Assembly: GCA_016521575.1 (NCBI GenBank)
Contig: JAEKDP010000003.1
Location: 1-64,000, forward strand
Length of the DNA stretch: 64,000 nucleotides
Source: Rhodobacteraceae bacterium F11138
Lineage (GTDB): Bacteria; Pseudomonadota; Alphaproteobacteria; Rhodobacterales; Rhodobacteraceae
Reading direction: 5' to 3'
Shown here: positions 9,522 through 19,243 of the stretch, one piece after another
Numbering within the stretch: the stretch's first letter is position 1
How the letters are laid out: every line of letters starts with the position of its first letter
Notes under the pieces: model-generated
What the model was told of the DNA's origin: nothing
Seen by the model: only the letters and a program-made list of their open reading frames with translations
The model's database searches: none
Program-made: the position numbers and the translations under genes

Positions 9522-9827
9522 ATGGCTAAAAAAGCAATGATCGAACGCGAAAAGAAGCGGGAAGCGCTGGTGAAGAAATACGCCGCCAAGCGTGCCGCGC
9601 TGAAAGAGATCGCGAATGACGAAAGCAAGCCGATGGAAGAGCGTTTCAAAGCGCGCCTCAAGCTTGCCAAACTGCCGCGCAACAGCTCGGCCACGCGTCT
9701 GCACAACCGGTGCCAACTGACCGGACGTCCGCACGCGTATTACCGTAAACTGAAAATTTCGCGGATCGCGCTGCGGGATCTCGGCTCTGCCGGTCAGATC
9801 CCCGGCATGGTGAAATCGAGCTGGTAA
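9522..9827 (+). CDS. rpsN: 30S ribosomal protein S14
   Basis: Small-subunit head protein. At 101 residues it is the long, zinc-free type: the tail reads [20 protein letters not shown] with no CxxC pairs. It follows rplE by 18 bases. Confidence 0.97.
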   Translation: MAKKAMIEREKKREALVKKYAAKRAALKEIANDESKPMEERFKARLKLAKLPRNSSATRLHNRCQLTGRPHAYYRKLKISRIALRDLGSAGQIPGMVKSSW

Positions 9828-9840
9828 GGGGGAGACAGAT

Positions 9841-10233
9841 ATGAACGATCCTATCGCAGATATGCTCACCCGGATCCGCAACTCGTCCTTGCGCGGCAAA
9901 TCCACCGTCATGACCCCGGCGTCCAAGCTGCGGGCGTGGGTTCTGGATGTGCTGGCCGACGAAGGTTACATCCGCGGCTACGAGAAAACCACCGGTGCCG
10001 ACGGCCACCCGGCTATCGAGATCAGCCTGAAGTATTACGAAGGCGAACCCGTCATTCGTGAGCTCAAGCGGATCAGCAAGCCTGGTCGCCGCGTCTACAT
10101 GGGCGTCAAGGACATTCCGCAGGTGCGTCAGGGCCTGGGTGTGTCGATTGTTTCGACGCCCAAGGGCGTGATGTCGGATGCAAATGCACGCGCAGCCAAT
10201 GTTGGCGGCGAAGTGCTGTGCACCGTATTCTAA
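9841..10233 (+). CDS. rpsH: 30S ribosomal protein S8
   Basis: Primary 16S rRNA-binding protein of the central domain; in Escherichia coli it represses the spc operon by binding the rplE message. The product is 130 residues starting [14 protein letters not shown], ending with the [14 protein letters not shown] and GGEVLCTVF motifs. It is preceded by GGGGGAGA. Confidence 0.97.
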   Translation: MNDPIADMLTRIRNSSLRGKSTVMTPASKLRAWVLDVLADEGYIRGYEKTTGADGHPAIEISLKYYEGEPVIRELKRISKPGRRVYMGVKDIPQVRQGLGVSIVSTPKGVMSDANARAANVGGEVLCTVF

Positions 10234-10245
10234 GGAGGTCTCTCG

Positions 10246-10779
10246 ATGTCTCGTATTGGTAAGAAACCGGTCGAGCTGCCCAGTGGCGTGACTGCCGCTG
10301 TGTCGGGTCAGACCATCGAAGTCAAAGGGCCCAAGGGCACCCGCAGCTTCAATGCCACCGACGACGTGACCCTTGCGGTTGAAGACAACGTCGTGACCAT
10401 CACTCCGCGTGGCAGCTCCAAGCGCGCGCGTCAGCAATGGGGCATGTCGCGCACCATGATCGCCAACCTGGTGACTGGCGTCTCACAGGGTTTCAAGAAA
10501 GAACTTGAAATCCAGGGTGTCGGCTATCGTGCGTCCATGCAGGGCAACACGCTCAAGCTGAACCTGGGTCTGTCGCATGACGTGGATTACGTCGCACCCG
10601 AAGGTGTCACCGTAACCGCGCCCAAGCAGACCGAAGTCGTTGTGGAAGGCATTGACGAACAACTGGTTGGTCAGGTTGCCGCGAACATTCGCGCATGGCG
10701 CAAGCCCGAACCCTACAAGGGCAAAGGCATCCGCTATAAGGGCGAGTTCATCTTCCGCAAAGAAGGCAAGAAGAAGTAA
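10246..10779 (+). CDS. rplF: 50S ribosomal protein L6
   Basis: Large-subunit protein near the factor-binding site. The product is 177 residues with two tandem L6 folds; [12 protein letters not shown] start and the C-terminal [16 protein letters not shown] motif. AAGGAGG precedes the start. The gene lies between rpsH and rplR as in the spc operon. Confidence 0.97.
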   Translation: MSRIGKKPVELPSGVTAAVSGQTIEVKGPKGTRSFNATDDVTLAVEDNVVTITPRGSSKRARQQWGMSRTMIANLVTGVSQGFKKELEIQGVGYRASMQGNTLKLNLGLSHDVDYVAPEGVTVTAPKQTEVVVEGIDEQLVGQVAANIRAWRKPEPYKGKGIRYKGEFIFRKEGKKK

Positions 10780-10790
10780 GGACCCAGGAC

Positions 10791-11150
10791 ATGGCAAACA
10801 GCAAAAGAACCCTGTTTCTGAAGCGCCGCCTGCGCGTTCGGAACAAACTGCGCAAAGTCAACGCCGGGCGTCCGCGTCTGTCGGTGCACCGCAGCAACAA
10901 GAACATCAGCGTCCAGCTGATCGACGATGTGAACGGCGTCACGCTGGCGTCGGCATCATCGCTCGAAAAGGATCTGGGCGTTGTCGGCAAGAACAACATC
11001 GAAGCTGCGACCAAGGTGGGTTCGGCAATCGCCGAGCGTGCCAAGAAGGCCGGTGTTGAAGAAGCCTATTTCGACCGTGGTGGTTTTCTTTTCCACGGCA
11101 AGGTCAAGGCACTGGCCGATGCGGCCCGTGAAGGCGGCCTGAAAATCTAG
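10791..11150 (+). CDS. rplR: 50S ribosomal protein L18
   Basis: 5S rRNA-binding protein. It is 119 residues with a basic N-terminus ([15 protein letters not shown]), the [13 protein letters not shown] motif and the [24 protein letters not shown]-type C-terminus. A 107-base gap with two hairpins separates it from rpsE. Confidence 0.97.
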   Translation: MANSKRTLFLKRRLRVRNKLRKVNAGRPRLSVHRSNKNISVQLIDDVNGVTLASASSLEKDLGVVGKNNIEAATKVGSAIAERAKKAGVEEAYFDRGGFLFHGKVKALADAAREGGLKI

Positions 11151-11157
11151 GACCTGC

Positions 11158-11179
11158 AGGCGGCCTTTCGGGGCCGCCT
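11158..11179 (+). promoter_or_regulatory. Hairpin between rplR and rpsE
   Basis: A perfect 8-bp stem, AGGCGGCC (11158-11165) with GGCCGCCT (11172-11179), and a 6-base loop, without a T-run. A second GC-rich inverted repeat (GCGCGG/CCGCGC, about 11193-11207) follows. In a run of otherwise tightly packed genes this looks like a processing or attenuation site. Function is not established. Confidence 0.35.
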
Positions 11180-11257
11180 CGATGATCCGGGGGCGCGGCT
11201 GCCGCGCTCACCAGGGTTGAGACAATGGTGCCCAGCACCGCAAGACAGGAGGCCAGC

Positions 11258-11839
11258 ATGGCCAGAGAACCAAACCAACGGGGCGGTCGCCGCAATCAGC
11301 GCGACGAGACCCCTGAATTCGCGGACCGCCTGGTTGCGATCAACCGCGTGTCCAAGACCGTCAAGGGTGGTAAGCGTTTCGGCTTTGCCGCGCTCGTCGT
11401 TGTGGGCGATCAGAAGGGCCGTGTCGGCTTTGGTAAAGGCAAGGCGAAAGAGGTCCCCGAGGCCATCCGCAAGGCCACCGAGCAAGCCAAGCGTCAGATG
11501 ATCCGCGTGCAGCTGCGCGAAGGCCGCACCCTGCATCACGACATGGAAGGCCGTCATGGCGCCGGCAAGGTTGTCATGCGCACCGCACCGGAAGGTACCG
11601 GTATCATCGCCGGTGGTCCGATGCGTGCCGTGTTCGAGATGCTGGGCGTCAAGGATGTCGTGTCCAAGTCGATCGGCAGTCAGAACCCTTACAACATGAT
11701 CCGTGCCACCATCGACGGGCTGAAGAAAGAGCAATCGCCCCGCTCGGTCGCCCAGCGTCGCGGCAAGAAGGTGGCGGACATCCTGCCCAAGCGTGACGAA
11801 GCCCCCGCGGCGTCGGCACAAGTGGCCGAGGAGGCTTAA
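11258..11839 (+). CDS. rpsE: 30S ribosomal protein S5
   Basis: Small-subunit protein important for decoding fidelity and mRNA helicase activity. The ATG at 11258 is chosen because AGGAGG lies 5 bases before it and the product begins [18 protein letters not shown] farther upstream ATG at 11225 would add 11 unlikely residues. Length is 193 residues, with a [17 protein letters not shown]-terminal RNA-binding domain and the conserved [15 protein letters not shown] segment. rpmD starts 3 bases after its stop. Confidence 0.97.
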   Translation: MAREPNQRGGRRNQRDETPEFADRLVAINRVSKTVKGGKRFGFAALVVVGDQKGRVGFGKGKAKEVPEAIRKATEQAKRQMIRVQLREGRTLHHDMEGRHGAGKVVMRTAPEGTGIIAGGPMRAVFEMLGVKDVVSKSIGSQNPYNMIRATIDGLKKEQSPRSVAQRRGKKVADILPKRDEAPAASAQVAEEA

Positions 11840-11842
11840 ACC

Positions 11843-12031
11843 ATGGCAAAAACCATCGTCGTCAAGCAGATCGGCAGCCCGATCCGCCGCCCCGCCAAAC
11901 AGCGCGCGACGCTGATCGGCCTGGGTCTGAACAAGATGCACAAGACGCGCGAACTGGAAGATACGCCTTCGGTGCGCGGCATGATCAACAGCATCCCGCA
12001 TATGGTCGAGATCATCGAAGAGCGTGACTGA
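11843..12031 (+). CDS. rpmD: 50S ribosomal protein L30
   Basis: Small large-subunit protein of 62 residues: [19 protein letters not shown] at the N-terminus and the [21 protein letters not shown] core. It is the last ribosomal gene here. A strong terminator follows, and rplO and secY, its usual partners, are not downstream in this window. Confidence 0.96.
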   Translation: MAKTIVVKQIGSPIRRPAKQRATLIGLGLNKMHKTRELEDTPSVRGMINSIPHMVEIIEERD

Positions 12032-12060
12032 ACACAGCACGTTCTGACGCAACAACAAAA

Positions 12061-12087
12061 CGCCCCGGGGATGCCCGGGGCGTTTTT
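12061..12087 (+). terminator. Intrinsic terminator after rpmD
   Basis: A perfect 9-bp stem, CGCCCCGGG (12061-12069) with CCCGGGGCG (12074-12082), loop GATG, then TTTTT. AAAA precedes it, which can extend the stem. It closes the ribosomal-protein block. Confidence 0.92.
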
Positions 12088-12179
12088 CGTTGCGATGCAG
12101 ATACGGTCCCCAATTCCGCGCTGTCCCTATGGTATTGTCCGGTTCCGGTCATGCCGCGCGGTCAGGGAAGGGGGCGGAG

Positions 12180-13682
12180 CTATTCGGTCAAACCATATGC
12201 CAGCCGGATTGCCTTTTGCGTTCCGGGACCGAATTCGCCGTCTATGGCCCCGCCATAGAAGTCGTATTGTTTCAACTCGCCCTGCAAGGCGCGCCGGGTC
12301 TGGCGGCTGAACATCTGGGGTCGCGAGGTCAACAGGTCCAACACGTCCGAGCTGCCGGATCGCAGGGCTTCGTACAGGTAATGCGCCGCATCGTCGGGAC
12401 CCTTGCTGTCGATCAGCCCGTCATCGATCAGTGCGGCAAAATTGAACTGGGCCTGCGGATGGCGCAGGTCGGCCGCGCGCTCGAACAGCTTCAGCGCCTT
12501 TTGCGGATCCGGGGCCAGTCCCAACCCGCCCTGATAGTGCAGGAACCCCAGATCGTTGATAGCATCCGCATAGTTCTGCGCCGCCGCTGCGCGATACAGT
12601 TCTAATGCGCGGGTCGGGTCCGGCGACACACCTGTGCCGCGCTCATAGATCTTGGCCAGTTCGAACTGGGCTTCGGCGGACCCGGCAGCCGAAGCCTTTT
12701 CCAGGAATGAGACAGCTTCGGCGGGGTCAAACCGCCCTTCGCTGGGGTTCAGCCGCATATAGGCAAGACCGAGCATTGAACGCGTGTCGCCCAGATCGGC
12801 CAGTGCCAGCAACTGTTCTTCCTGATCCGGACGGATCGCGGCCCAGGCCTCTTGACCGATGGTGCCGGATATATCCTGCTGCCCCTCGGCGGCTCCGGCC
12901 AGATAGAACGGGATGCCGGTCAGCGACCCGTAGGTATGCGGTTCCTGCAGGTTTTTGGTGTCCTGCAGAACCATATCGCGGACCTGCCGGAACATCAGGC
13001 TGATTTCCAGCCCGGGTTTGACCATCTTGTCGATCAACGCGCGGGCATAGGGACTGTTTCCGCCGGTGCCGTCCAGAGCGACCTGACCGTCCTTGGCGGC
13101 AAAGGCCACCAGTGTGCCGCGATCCGGTTTGGCCGCCGCCAGACCACCGCCGCCGCGCGTTGCCTGGTTGTCGGATTGCTGTGCGACGGGTTGGCTCTGG
13201 GCCAGATCGATGGTGTCGCCCAGCGGATTGTCCCGGCAGCTGTCCAGAATCACGATCCGCATCTTGCGGGCGCGTTCGACGGTCTGCAGCAGTTGTTTCA
13301 AAGAGATCGACTGGCGTTGCACGTCCAGGTTGGAATGAATTTCCGCATCGACCGGGATCAGGAAATTCTCGCCCTGAACCTCGACCCCGTGGCCCGCGAA
13401 ATAGATCAGTGCCAGATCGGCGGTTTCCGAGCGAAAGGCGAAATCGTCCATCAACTGCCGCAGCTGATTGCCGGTGGCGTCCAGCGACAGGGTGACGTCG
13501 AACCCGATACCCTTGAGCGTATCGGCAATCGCGCGGGCGTCGTTGCGCGTGTTGTCCAGAGGCTCGATCGTTTCATAGGCGCCCATGCCCAGCACCAGCG
13601 CCACGCGATCGGATGCCGCGCTCGCGCCGCCTGCCAACAGGCAGAATGCACAGAGTGCGACCCAGCGAAATGCCATACCCAT
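12180..13682 (-). CDS. Secreted caspase-like (C14) protein with Sel1 repeats
   Basis: Predicted exported cysteine peptidase of the caspase/metacaspase superfamily. From the start chosen at 13682 (500 residues) a signal peptide ends at GGASAA; the frame remains open upstream but those residues look untranslated. The caspase domain spans roughly residues 25-240, with the catalytic dyad His98 (YFAGHGVEV) and Cys149 (ILDSCRDNP). Sel1-like repeats (for example AQFELAKIYERGTGVSPDP) occupy about 290-420. The C-terminal segment (RRALQGELKQYDFYGGAIDG) resembles a peptidoglycan-binding-type repeat. It follows the ribosomal block convergently and shares a strand with the DUF1127 gene upstream. Targets are unknown. 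Confidence 0.82.
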   Translation of the reverse strand: MGMAFRWVALCAFCLLAGGASAASDRVALVLGMGAYETIEPLDNTRNDARAIADTLKGIGFDVTLSLDATGNQLRQLMDDFAFRSETADLALIYFAGHGVEVQGENFLIPVDAEIHSNLDVQRQSISLKQLLQTVERARKMRIVILDSCRDNPLGDTIDLAQSQPVAQQSDNQATRGGGGLAAAKPDRGTLVAFAAKDGQVALDGTGGNSPYARALIDKMVKPGLEISLMFRQVRDMVLQDTKNLQEPHTYGSLTGIPFYLAGAAEGQQDISGTIGQEAWAAIRPDQEEQLLALADLGDTRSMLGLAYMRLNPSEGRFDPAEAVSFLEKASAAGSAEAQFELAKIYERGTGVSPDPTRALELYRAAAAQNYADAINDLGFLHYQGGLGLAPDPQKALKLFERAADLRHPQAQFNFAALIDDGLIDSKGPDDAAHYLYEALRSGSSDVLDLLTSRPQMFSRQTRRALQGELKQYDFYGGAIDGEFGPGTQKAIRLAYGLTE

Positions 13683-13849
13683 GACCCATCCCACGAAACT
13701 TTTGTTTGCGTGGCGCAGCATATCGTAGAAACGGCGAAAGAACAGGTCAGATATTCGTGACCTTTCGGCACGGGGGCCGGTTTGGCAGCAGACAGGCGCA
13801 CGCGGGGGCGGGTGCGCGTGCGCCGCCCCCAAAGGCGTTCAGATACGGA

Positions 13850-14074
13850 TCAGAGCCAGAACACGTCGTTGAAGACGTAACGCGCGATTTCGTCGCGTTT
13901 CAGGCCGCGCTTGGCCAGTTCCGCGTCGCTCAGCGCCTGCAGCGCCTCGACCTGCCGAACGCGGTCGTTCGCGGTGCTCATCAACACCAGCATGTTGCCG
14001 ATTGCGGCGAAAAACCGGCCGAACGGATTCGAGATCGGGCGGAAGGCCTGATGATTTGTCGAATAATGTGCCAT
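13850..14074 (-). CDS. DUF1127 domain small protein
   Basis: A 74-residue basic protein from the ATG at 14074; an ATG at 14113 would add 13 residues and neither start has a strong ribosome-binding site. The C-terminal part (QALSDAELAKRGLKRDEIARYVF) is the DUF1127 motif, found in small proteins that in some alphaproteobacteria affect RNA turnover and phosphate or carbon metabolism. It is located 167 bases upstream of the caspase-like gene on the same strand. Its specific role cannot be told. Confidence 0.75.
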   Translation of the reverse strand: MAHYSTNHQAFRPISNPFGRFFAAIGNMLVLMSTANDRVRQVEALQALSDAELAKRGLKRDEIARYVFNDVFWL

Positions 14075-14209
14075 GTGAAACCCATTCAGGTTGTTTCTGT
14101 TCGTTTTCAGCATGGCACATAGGCCCGCAAACCCGGTTCAGCTAGGCGAAACTGGGAATAGCCGCTGTGCATGCCGAACATGGCTCGGGTAATCGAATTG
14201 CATCCGAAT

Positions 14210-14238
14210 GAACCCTCTGCTGCAAGGACAGAGGGTTC
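14210..14238 (-). terminator. Hairpin downstream of the AhpD-like gene
   Basis: A perfect 10-bp stem, GAACCCTCTG (14210-14219) with CAGAGGGTTC (14229-14238), with a 9-base loop. It lies 45 bases after the stop of the minus-strand gene ending at 14283. There is no clear T-run in the minus direction, so the call as a terminator is tentative. Confidence 0.42.
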
Positions 14239-14282
14239 TGTATGCGTCGGCGGCGAACTGACCCGTGCGTGGATTTGGTCGC

Positions 14283-14687
14283 TTATTCCGGGTCGGCGCG
14301 GAACATCGCATCCACCGGGGTCTGCAACCCGGTCACCAACGCGTTGGTCTGCGCTGCCATGCCGATTACGGCCAGCAATTCGCCGTGCATTTCGGGTGTC
14401 ATTCCCTTGGCCGTGGCTGCGGCGGTGTGGGAATGCACACAATACTGGCATCCGTTGGCCGTGGATACCGCCACATAGATCATCTCCTTGACCAGCGGAT
14501 CCAGCGCGCCGGGTGCCATCACCGCCTTCAGCCGGTCCCAGGTTGCGCGCAACAAGGCCGGGTCATGGGCAAGCGACCGCCAGAAGTTGTTGACATAGTC
14601 GGTCTGGCGCAGGGCGCGTATCTCATCGAAGACAGCCAGCGCCTCTGCGCTGACCTCTTCGTCGCTCAGCAATGCAACAGTCGCCAT
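14283..14687 (-). CDS. Carboxymuconolactone decarboxylase (AhpD-like) family protein
   Basis: A 134-residue helical protein with the AhpD-type redox motif CQYCVHSH (CxxC plus nearby His) inside MIYVAVSTANGC, as in alkylhydroperoxidase-like members rather than true 4-carboxymuconolactone decarboxylases. The start at 14687 (MATVALLSDEEV) overlaps the cyclase stop by 1 base (TGATG), so the two are co-translated. The frame stays open upstream, but that sequence overlaps the cyclase. Likely a peroxidase or redox partner; the substrate is unknown. Confidence 0.85.
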   Translation of the reverse strand: MATVALLSDEEVSAEALAVFDEIRALRQTDYVNNFWRSLAHDPALLRATWDRLKAVMAPGALDPLVKEMIYVAVSTANGCQYCVHSHTAAATAKGMTPEMHGELLAVIGMAAQTNALVTGLQTPVDAMFRADPE

Positions 14688-15505
14688 CAGACCATCGCGA
14701 AAATGCGCGCCGGTCCGCCGGTTCCGCCGCGATGTGTCGGGGCCCCGACCACCAGCGTCGCGCCGGTTGCGGGCATCTTGTCCAGCCCGGCCAGACATTC
14801 GATGCCATAGCGATTGGTTGGCAGCCACTCATAATGCGTGGCGAAATCCGGAGACTGGCCAAAGTCCAGCGACAGCGTATCGACGGCGATCGACCTTGCG
14901 CCGGTTTCTTCGATCAGCATCTTGGCGGCTTCGACATGGAAACCGGGGAAATGCATCACGCCTTCGTCATCGGCATTGCGGAACCCGTCACCGTCGGCCT
15001 TGTCTGCCCAGCCCGAGTGCATGGCCACGCAGGCCCCATCGGGGATCGGGCCGTTTGTGTCTATCCAGGCCTTGATGTCGTCCGGTGTAACCTGCGCATC
15101 CGCATCCTCGGCGGCGCGGGCGGCAATGTCGATCACGGCGAGAGGGCAGACCAGGCTGGACACCGGAAGCTCGTCCACGGATTGCCCATCGGCGGAAAAA
15201 TGCAGAGGTGCGTCCACATGGGTGCCGGTGTGTTCGTTGATCATCAACTGAAACAGGTTGAAGCCGTCCTTGTCGAATTTGAACAGCTGCTCGCCCGAAA
15301 AACCGGGCGCGCCGAAGTAGGTCGGGAAATCGTGGTCATAAACATGGGTCATATCGACGACGCTGCCATGTCCCGCCGCCATCGCCGGGGTCGTCGCCCC
15401 GGATGTCAGCACGCTGGCCGCGGCCACCGCTGCTCCGGATGCGAAAAAGGCCCGACGCGACAGCATCTTGTCCTTTACCGCGTTAATAACACAGATGTCA
15501 CACAT
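14687..15505 (-). CDS. Cyclase family (kynurenine formamidase-like) metal hydrolase, Tat-type leader
   Basis: A 272-residue member of the cyclase/kynurenine formamidase superfamily: the metal-binding motif HTGTHVDAPLHF is clear, with a second histidine cluster near MTHVYDHD. The N-terminus has a twin-arginine-like leader (LSRRAFFASGAAVAAASVL, arginines at 17-18, cut near PAMAAG), which points to folded export. It also has a CDIC cysteine pair at residues 2-5 before the leader, which is odd. Translationally coupled to the AhpD-like gene. The ester or amide substrate is unknown. Confidence 0.82.
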   Translation of the reverse strand: MCDICVINAVKDKMLSRRAFFASGAAVAAASVLTSGATTPAMAAGHGSVVDMTHVYDHDFPTYFGAPGFSGEQLFKFDKDGFNLFQLMINEHTGTHVDAPLHFSADGQSVDELPVSSLVCPLAVIDIAARAAEDADAQVTPDDIKAWIDTNGPIPDGACVAMHSGWADKADGDGFRNADDEGVMHFPGFHVEAAKMLIEETGARSIAVDTLSLDFGQSPDFATHYEWLPTNRYGIECLAGLDKMPATGATLVVGAPTHRGGTGGPARIFAMV

Positions 15506-15873
15506 ATCTTTTCCCCGTCCTGATCGTTGCGCGGCAGAGCCCGGTTACGGCCGGCCATATGGATCAGCTTAACACGGCGCGAACCGGTTCTGTCCAGTCC
15601 CCTGTTGTGTCAGGGGGCATTCGGCCGGTTCCCAAATCGCGGGCTGGCGTCCGGTTGGTTTGTGAAATAGGGTTTTGCAATGTGAAATTGGGGATTCGGG
15701 CTTGCATATGCCCCCGACTGATCCGAGCATGGCGCGACAGTGCCGTACGCCGCATGGTTCCCGTCTTTTCCGGCCGCGCCGGATTCACGTCATTGGCGCG
15801 GATGTTTGCAAAAACACAGCCGGGCACAGGGGGCAGAGCGGATACAGGGCCGAACAGATAAAGAGAGAGCTGC
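15506..15873. other. Divergent intergenic region, cyclase / beta-oxidation operon
   Basis: 368 bases without a credible gene. It must hold promoters in both directions. Visible elements are a 6-bp hairpin CCCCTG/CAGGGG (15599-15616) and a TTTGCAA (15674-15680) half-site-like word, repeated as TTTGCAA near 15806. No well-spaced -35/-10 pair was convincing. The purine-rich AAAGAGAGAG just before 15874 is the ribosome-binding site of the first beta-oxidation gene. Confidence 0.5.
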
Positions 15874-17970
15874 ATGACCGACGCAATTGGATATGAACGC
15901 ATTGGGGATATCGCCATTCTGAAGGCGCAGAACCCGCCGGTGAATGCATTGGGGTACGATGTACGCATCGGGTTGATGCAGGCCATGGACCGTGCCGAAG
16001 CCGATGGGGCAAAGGCGGTTCTGATCTATGGCGACGGGGCGACCTATTTCGCGGGCGCAGATATTCGCGAGTTCGGCCAGACCCCGCGCGAGCCGATCCT
16101 GCCCGACGTCTGCGACCGGATCGAAGCCAGCCCGCTGCTGGTGGTGTCCGCGATGCATGGCACCGCCCTGGGCGGCGGGCTTGAGGTGGCGCTGTCCACG
16201 CATTACCGCATCGCCGTGCCTTCGGCCAAGGTCGGTTTGCCCGAAGTGCTGCTGGGCATTCTGCCGGGCGCTGGCGGCACTCAGCGGCTGCCACGGGTGG
16301 CGGGTGTCGAGGCGGCGCTCGACCTCATCACGACGGGGCGACACGTCAAGGCCGACGAAGCGCTGAAGCTGGGCATAGTAGACAAGATCGAAGACGGCGA
16401 GCCGCGCGAGATTGGGCTGGCCTATACCCAGGAATTGCTCGATCGGAACGCCCCCCGCCGCCCGGTCAGCGAGATGTCGACCCCAGCGCCGGTGGATTTT
16501 GACGCGGTTCATGATGCGGTGCTCAAGAAGGGGCGCGGTCAACTGTCTCCGGCCACGGCGGTACGTGCGGTGCAGGCCGCAACCGAGCTGCCGTTCAAAC
16601 AGGGCCTTGCACGCGAGCGCGAACTGTTCATGGAGCTGATGAATACCGACCAACGCGAAGGATTGATCCACGCGTTTTTCTCGGAACGCGCGGTCGGCAA
16701 GCTGCCGGAACTCAAGGGGGTTGATCCGCGCCCGCTGAACGCGATCGGGGTGATTGGGGGCGGCACCATGGGCGCGGGTATTGCCACCGCCGCCCTGTTG
16801 GCGGGGCTGACCGTGACCATGCTGGAAATGTCGCCCGAGGCCGCCGAGGCCGCCAAGGGCCGCATCGCGGGCAATCTGCAGGGCGCGTTGAAACGGGGCA
16901 AGATCAGCGCCGAACAATTTGAAACGCTGACGGAACAGGCTCTGACGCTGGCGACCGACTATGCGGCGCTGAAAGACGCCGACCTTGTGATCGAGGCGGT
17001 GTTCGAAGAGATGGACGTCAAGAAGAAGGTGTTCACCCAGCTTGATGAGATTTGCAAACCGGGCGCGGTTCTGGCCACCAACACTTCGTATCTGGATGTC
17101 AATGAAATCGCCGCGATCACCAAGCGCCCCGCCGATGTGATCGGGCTGCATTTCTTTTCACCCGCCCATGTGATGAAGCTGCTCGAGGTCGTGGTTGCCG
17201 ACCAGACGGCGCCGGACGTGGTGGCCACCGGTTTTGCCCTGGGCAAGCGGCTGGGCAAGATCAGTGTGCGCGCGGGGGTTTGTGATGGTTTTATCGGCAA
17301 TCGCATCCTGTCCACCTATCGCACTTGCGCCGATCACATGATTCTGGACGGGGCGTCGCCCTATCAGATCGATGCCGCTCTGGAAGCCTTCGGGTTCGCC
17401 ATGGGCCCCTTTGCGGTGGCCGATCTGGCCGGGCTGGATATCGGCTGGGCCGTGCGCAAGCGCAAGCGCGCCGAAGGTCTGCACCCGCAGGCCCGCGACA
17501 GCACCTATGCTGACAAATTGTGCGAGGACGGCCATTTCGGGCAGAAGACCGGCAAGGGATATTATGACTATGCCGCCGGGCCGAAAGCGCGGGTCCCGAA
17601 CCCCGATGTCATGCCCCTGATCGAAGCCGAGCGCGCCGCGCAGGGTATTGCGCCGCGCGATTTCACCGATGAAGAGATCCTGCGCCGTTATATGGCGTCA
17701 ATGGTCAACGAAGCCGCCAAGGTGGTGGGCGAGGGCATCGCGCGCCGCCCGCTGGACGTGGATATGACGCTGCTGTTTGGCTATGGGTTCCCGCGCTATC
17801 GTGGCGGGCCGCTGAAATGGGCCGACCTGCAGGGGCTTCCGGACCTGCTGAAGGATATCAAATCCTATGCGCAGGAAGATCCCTATTTCTGGGAACCGGC
17901 GCCGCTGCTGGAAAAACTCGTGGCCGAAGGCCGCACATTTGATGATCTGAACAAGGAAGCCGCCGCATGA
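15874..17970 (+). CDS. Enoyl-CoA hydratase / 3-hydroxyacyl-CoA dehydrogenase (PimF/FadJ-like)
   Basis: Bifunctional beta-oxidation enzyme of 698 residues. The N-terminal crotonase domain carries the oxyanion-hole segment [15 protein letters not shown] and a second Glu in [13 protein letters not shown]. The dehydrogenase part has a Rossmann motif ([14 protein letters not shown]) and the catalytic His in [15 protein letters not shown]. It is first of a four-gene set with thiolase and two acyl-CoA dehydrogenases, the arrangement of pimF-pimB-pimC-pimD of Rhodopseudomonas palustris, so dicarboxylic or long acyl-CoA substrates are plausible. The 3' end overlaps the thiolase by 4 bases. The assignment to pim is inferred from order and sizes. 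Confidence 0.92.
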   Translation: MTDAIGYERIGDIAILKAQNPPVNALGYDVRIGLMQAMDRAEADGAKAVLIYGDGATYFAGADIREFGQTPREPILPDVCDRIEASPLLVVSAMHGTALGGGLEVALSTHYRIAVPSAKVGLPEVLLGILPGAGGTQRLPRVAGVEAALDLITTGRHVKADEALKLGIVDKIEDGEPREIGLAYTQELLDRNAPRRPVSEMSTPAPVDFDAVHDAVLKKGRGQLSPATAVRAVQAATELPFKQGLARERELFMELMNTDQREGLIHAFFSERAVGKLPELKGVDPRPLNAIGVIGGGTMGAGIATAALLAGLTVTMLEMSPEAAEAAKGRIAGNLQGALKRGKISAEQFETLTEQALTLATDYAALKDADLVIEAVFEEMDVKKKVFTQLDEICKPGAVLATNTSYLDVNEIAAITKRPADVIGLHFFSPAHVMKLLEVVVADQTAPDVVATGFALGKRLGKISVRAGVCDGFIGNRILSTYRTCADHMILDGASPYQIDAALEAFGFAMGPFAVADLAGLDIGWAVRKRKRAEGLHPQARDSTYADKLCEDGHFGQKTGKGYYDYAAGPKARVPNPDVMPLIEAERAAQGIAPRDFTDEEILRRYMASMVNEAAKVVGEGIARRPLDVDMTLLFGYGFPRYRGGPLKWADLQGLPDLLKDIKSYAQEDPYFWEPAPLLEKLVAEGRTFDDLNKEAAA

Positions 17971-19142
17971 AACAGGCTGTCATCGTCTCAACCGCCCGCA
18001 CCGGGCTGGCCAAATCCTTTCGGGGATCGTTCAACATGACCCACGGTGCCACGATGGGGGGGCACGCGGTGCAATCCGCAGTCTCGCGCGCCGGGCTCGA
18101 CGGCTCCGAGGTCGAGGATTGCGTCATCGGATGCGGCCTGCCCGAGGGCGAGACCGGCGGCAATATCGGCCGCCAGATCGCGCTGCGCGCCGGCCTGCCG
18201 GTGACCGCATCGGGCATGACTGTGAACCGCTTCTGCTCCTCCGGGTTGCAATCCATCGCCATTGCGGCAAACGCCATCACCCAGGAAGGCGCAGGGCCGA
18301 TGGTGGCCGGCGGGATCGAGAGCATCTCGCTGGTGCAGGCCAAGATGCGCCCGGCACCCGACCCGTGGCTGCTTGAGCACAAGCCCGCGATCTACATGAC
18401 CATGATCGAGACCGCCGACATCGTGGCGCAACGCTATGATCTGAGCCGGGAATACCAGGACGAATACGCCCTGCGCAGCCAGCAGCGCATGGCCGCCGCG
18501 CAGGAGGCGGGCAAGTTCGACCACGAGATCGTGCCGATGACCACCACGATGGCGGTCAAGGACAAGGAAACCGGCGAGATTTCCCACAAAGAGGTCGTCG
18601 TGGACCGCGACGAGTGCAACCGCCCCGGCACCACGCCCGAGGGATTGGCGGGGCTGGAACCGGTGCGTGGGCCGGGCAATTTCGTGACCGCCGGCAATGC
18701 CTCGCAGCTGTCGGATGGCGCGGCAGCAGTGGTGTTGATGGAGGCGGGCGAGGCCGAGAAACGCGGGCTGGAGCCGCTGGGCGCGTTCAAGGGTTTTGCC
18801 GTCGCCGGATGCGAGCCCGACGAGATGGGCATCGGCCCGGTCTTTGCCGTGCCGCGCCTGCTGGAGCGCCACGGGCTGAAGGTGGATGACATCGACCTGT
18901 GGGAGCTGAACGAGGCCTTTGCCAGCCAGTGTCTTTATTCCCGCGACCGGCTGGGCATCGACCCGGAGAAATACAACGTCAACGGCGGTTCTATCGCCAT
19001 CGGCCACCCGTTCGGCATGACCGGTACAAGGGTGACCGGGCACCTGTTGCTGGAAGGCAAGCGGCGTGGCGCGAAGCTGGGCGTTGTGACCATGTGCATC
19101 GGTGGCGGCATGGGTGCGGCCGGCCTGTTTGAAATCTATTGA
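17967..19142 (+). CDS. Acetyl-CoA acyltransferase (3-ketoacyl-CoA thiolase, PimB-like)
   Basis: Thiolytic cleavage of 3-ketoacyl-CoA, the last step of the cycle. It has 391 residues, with the nucleophilic Cys in [12 protein letters not shown], the [19 protein letters not shown] histidine motif and the second catalytic Cys in [11 protein letters not shown]. The start overlaps the stop of the bifunctional enzyme (ATGA), showing translational coupling. Distinct from the second thiolase at 41071. A 101-base gap precedes the first acyl-CoA dehydrogenase. Confidence 0.94.
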   Translation: MKQAVIVSTARTGLAKSFRGSFNMTHGATMGGHAVQSAVSRAGLDGSEVEDCVIGCGLPEGETGGNIGRQIALRAGLPVTASGMTVNRFCSSGLQSIAIAANAITQEGAGPMVAGGIESISLVQAKMRPAPDPWLLEHKPAIYMTMIETADIVAQRYDLSREYQDEYALRSQQRMAAAQEAGKFDHEIVPMTTTMAVKDKETGEISHKEVVVDRDECNRPGTTPEGLAGLEPVRGPGNFVTAGNASQLSDGAAAVVLMEAGEAEKRGLEPLGAFKGFAVAGCEPDEMGIGPVFAVPRLLERHGLKVDDIDLWELNEAFASQCLYSRDRLGIDPEKYNVNGGSIAIGHPFGMTGTRVTGHLLLEGKRRGAKLGVVTMCIGGGMGAAGLFEIY

Positions 19143-19243
19143 GCGAGGGCGCGGATCCGCCCCATCGAGGGCCGGACCCGCGCCGTCCGTCGCGATGCGC
19201 CGGACGTTCCCATCGCGGACCCTGTGTTTTGAGGAGAGCAGGC

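Noticed and set aside
15674-15680. TTTGCAA word, possible half of a PccR-type site (TTTGCAA-N4-TTGCAAA)
   Set aside because: Only half-sites are present, without the inverted partner at the right distance.
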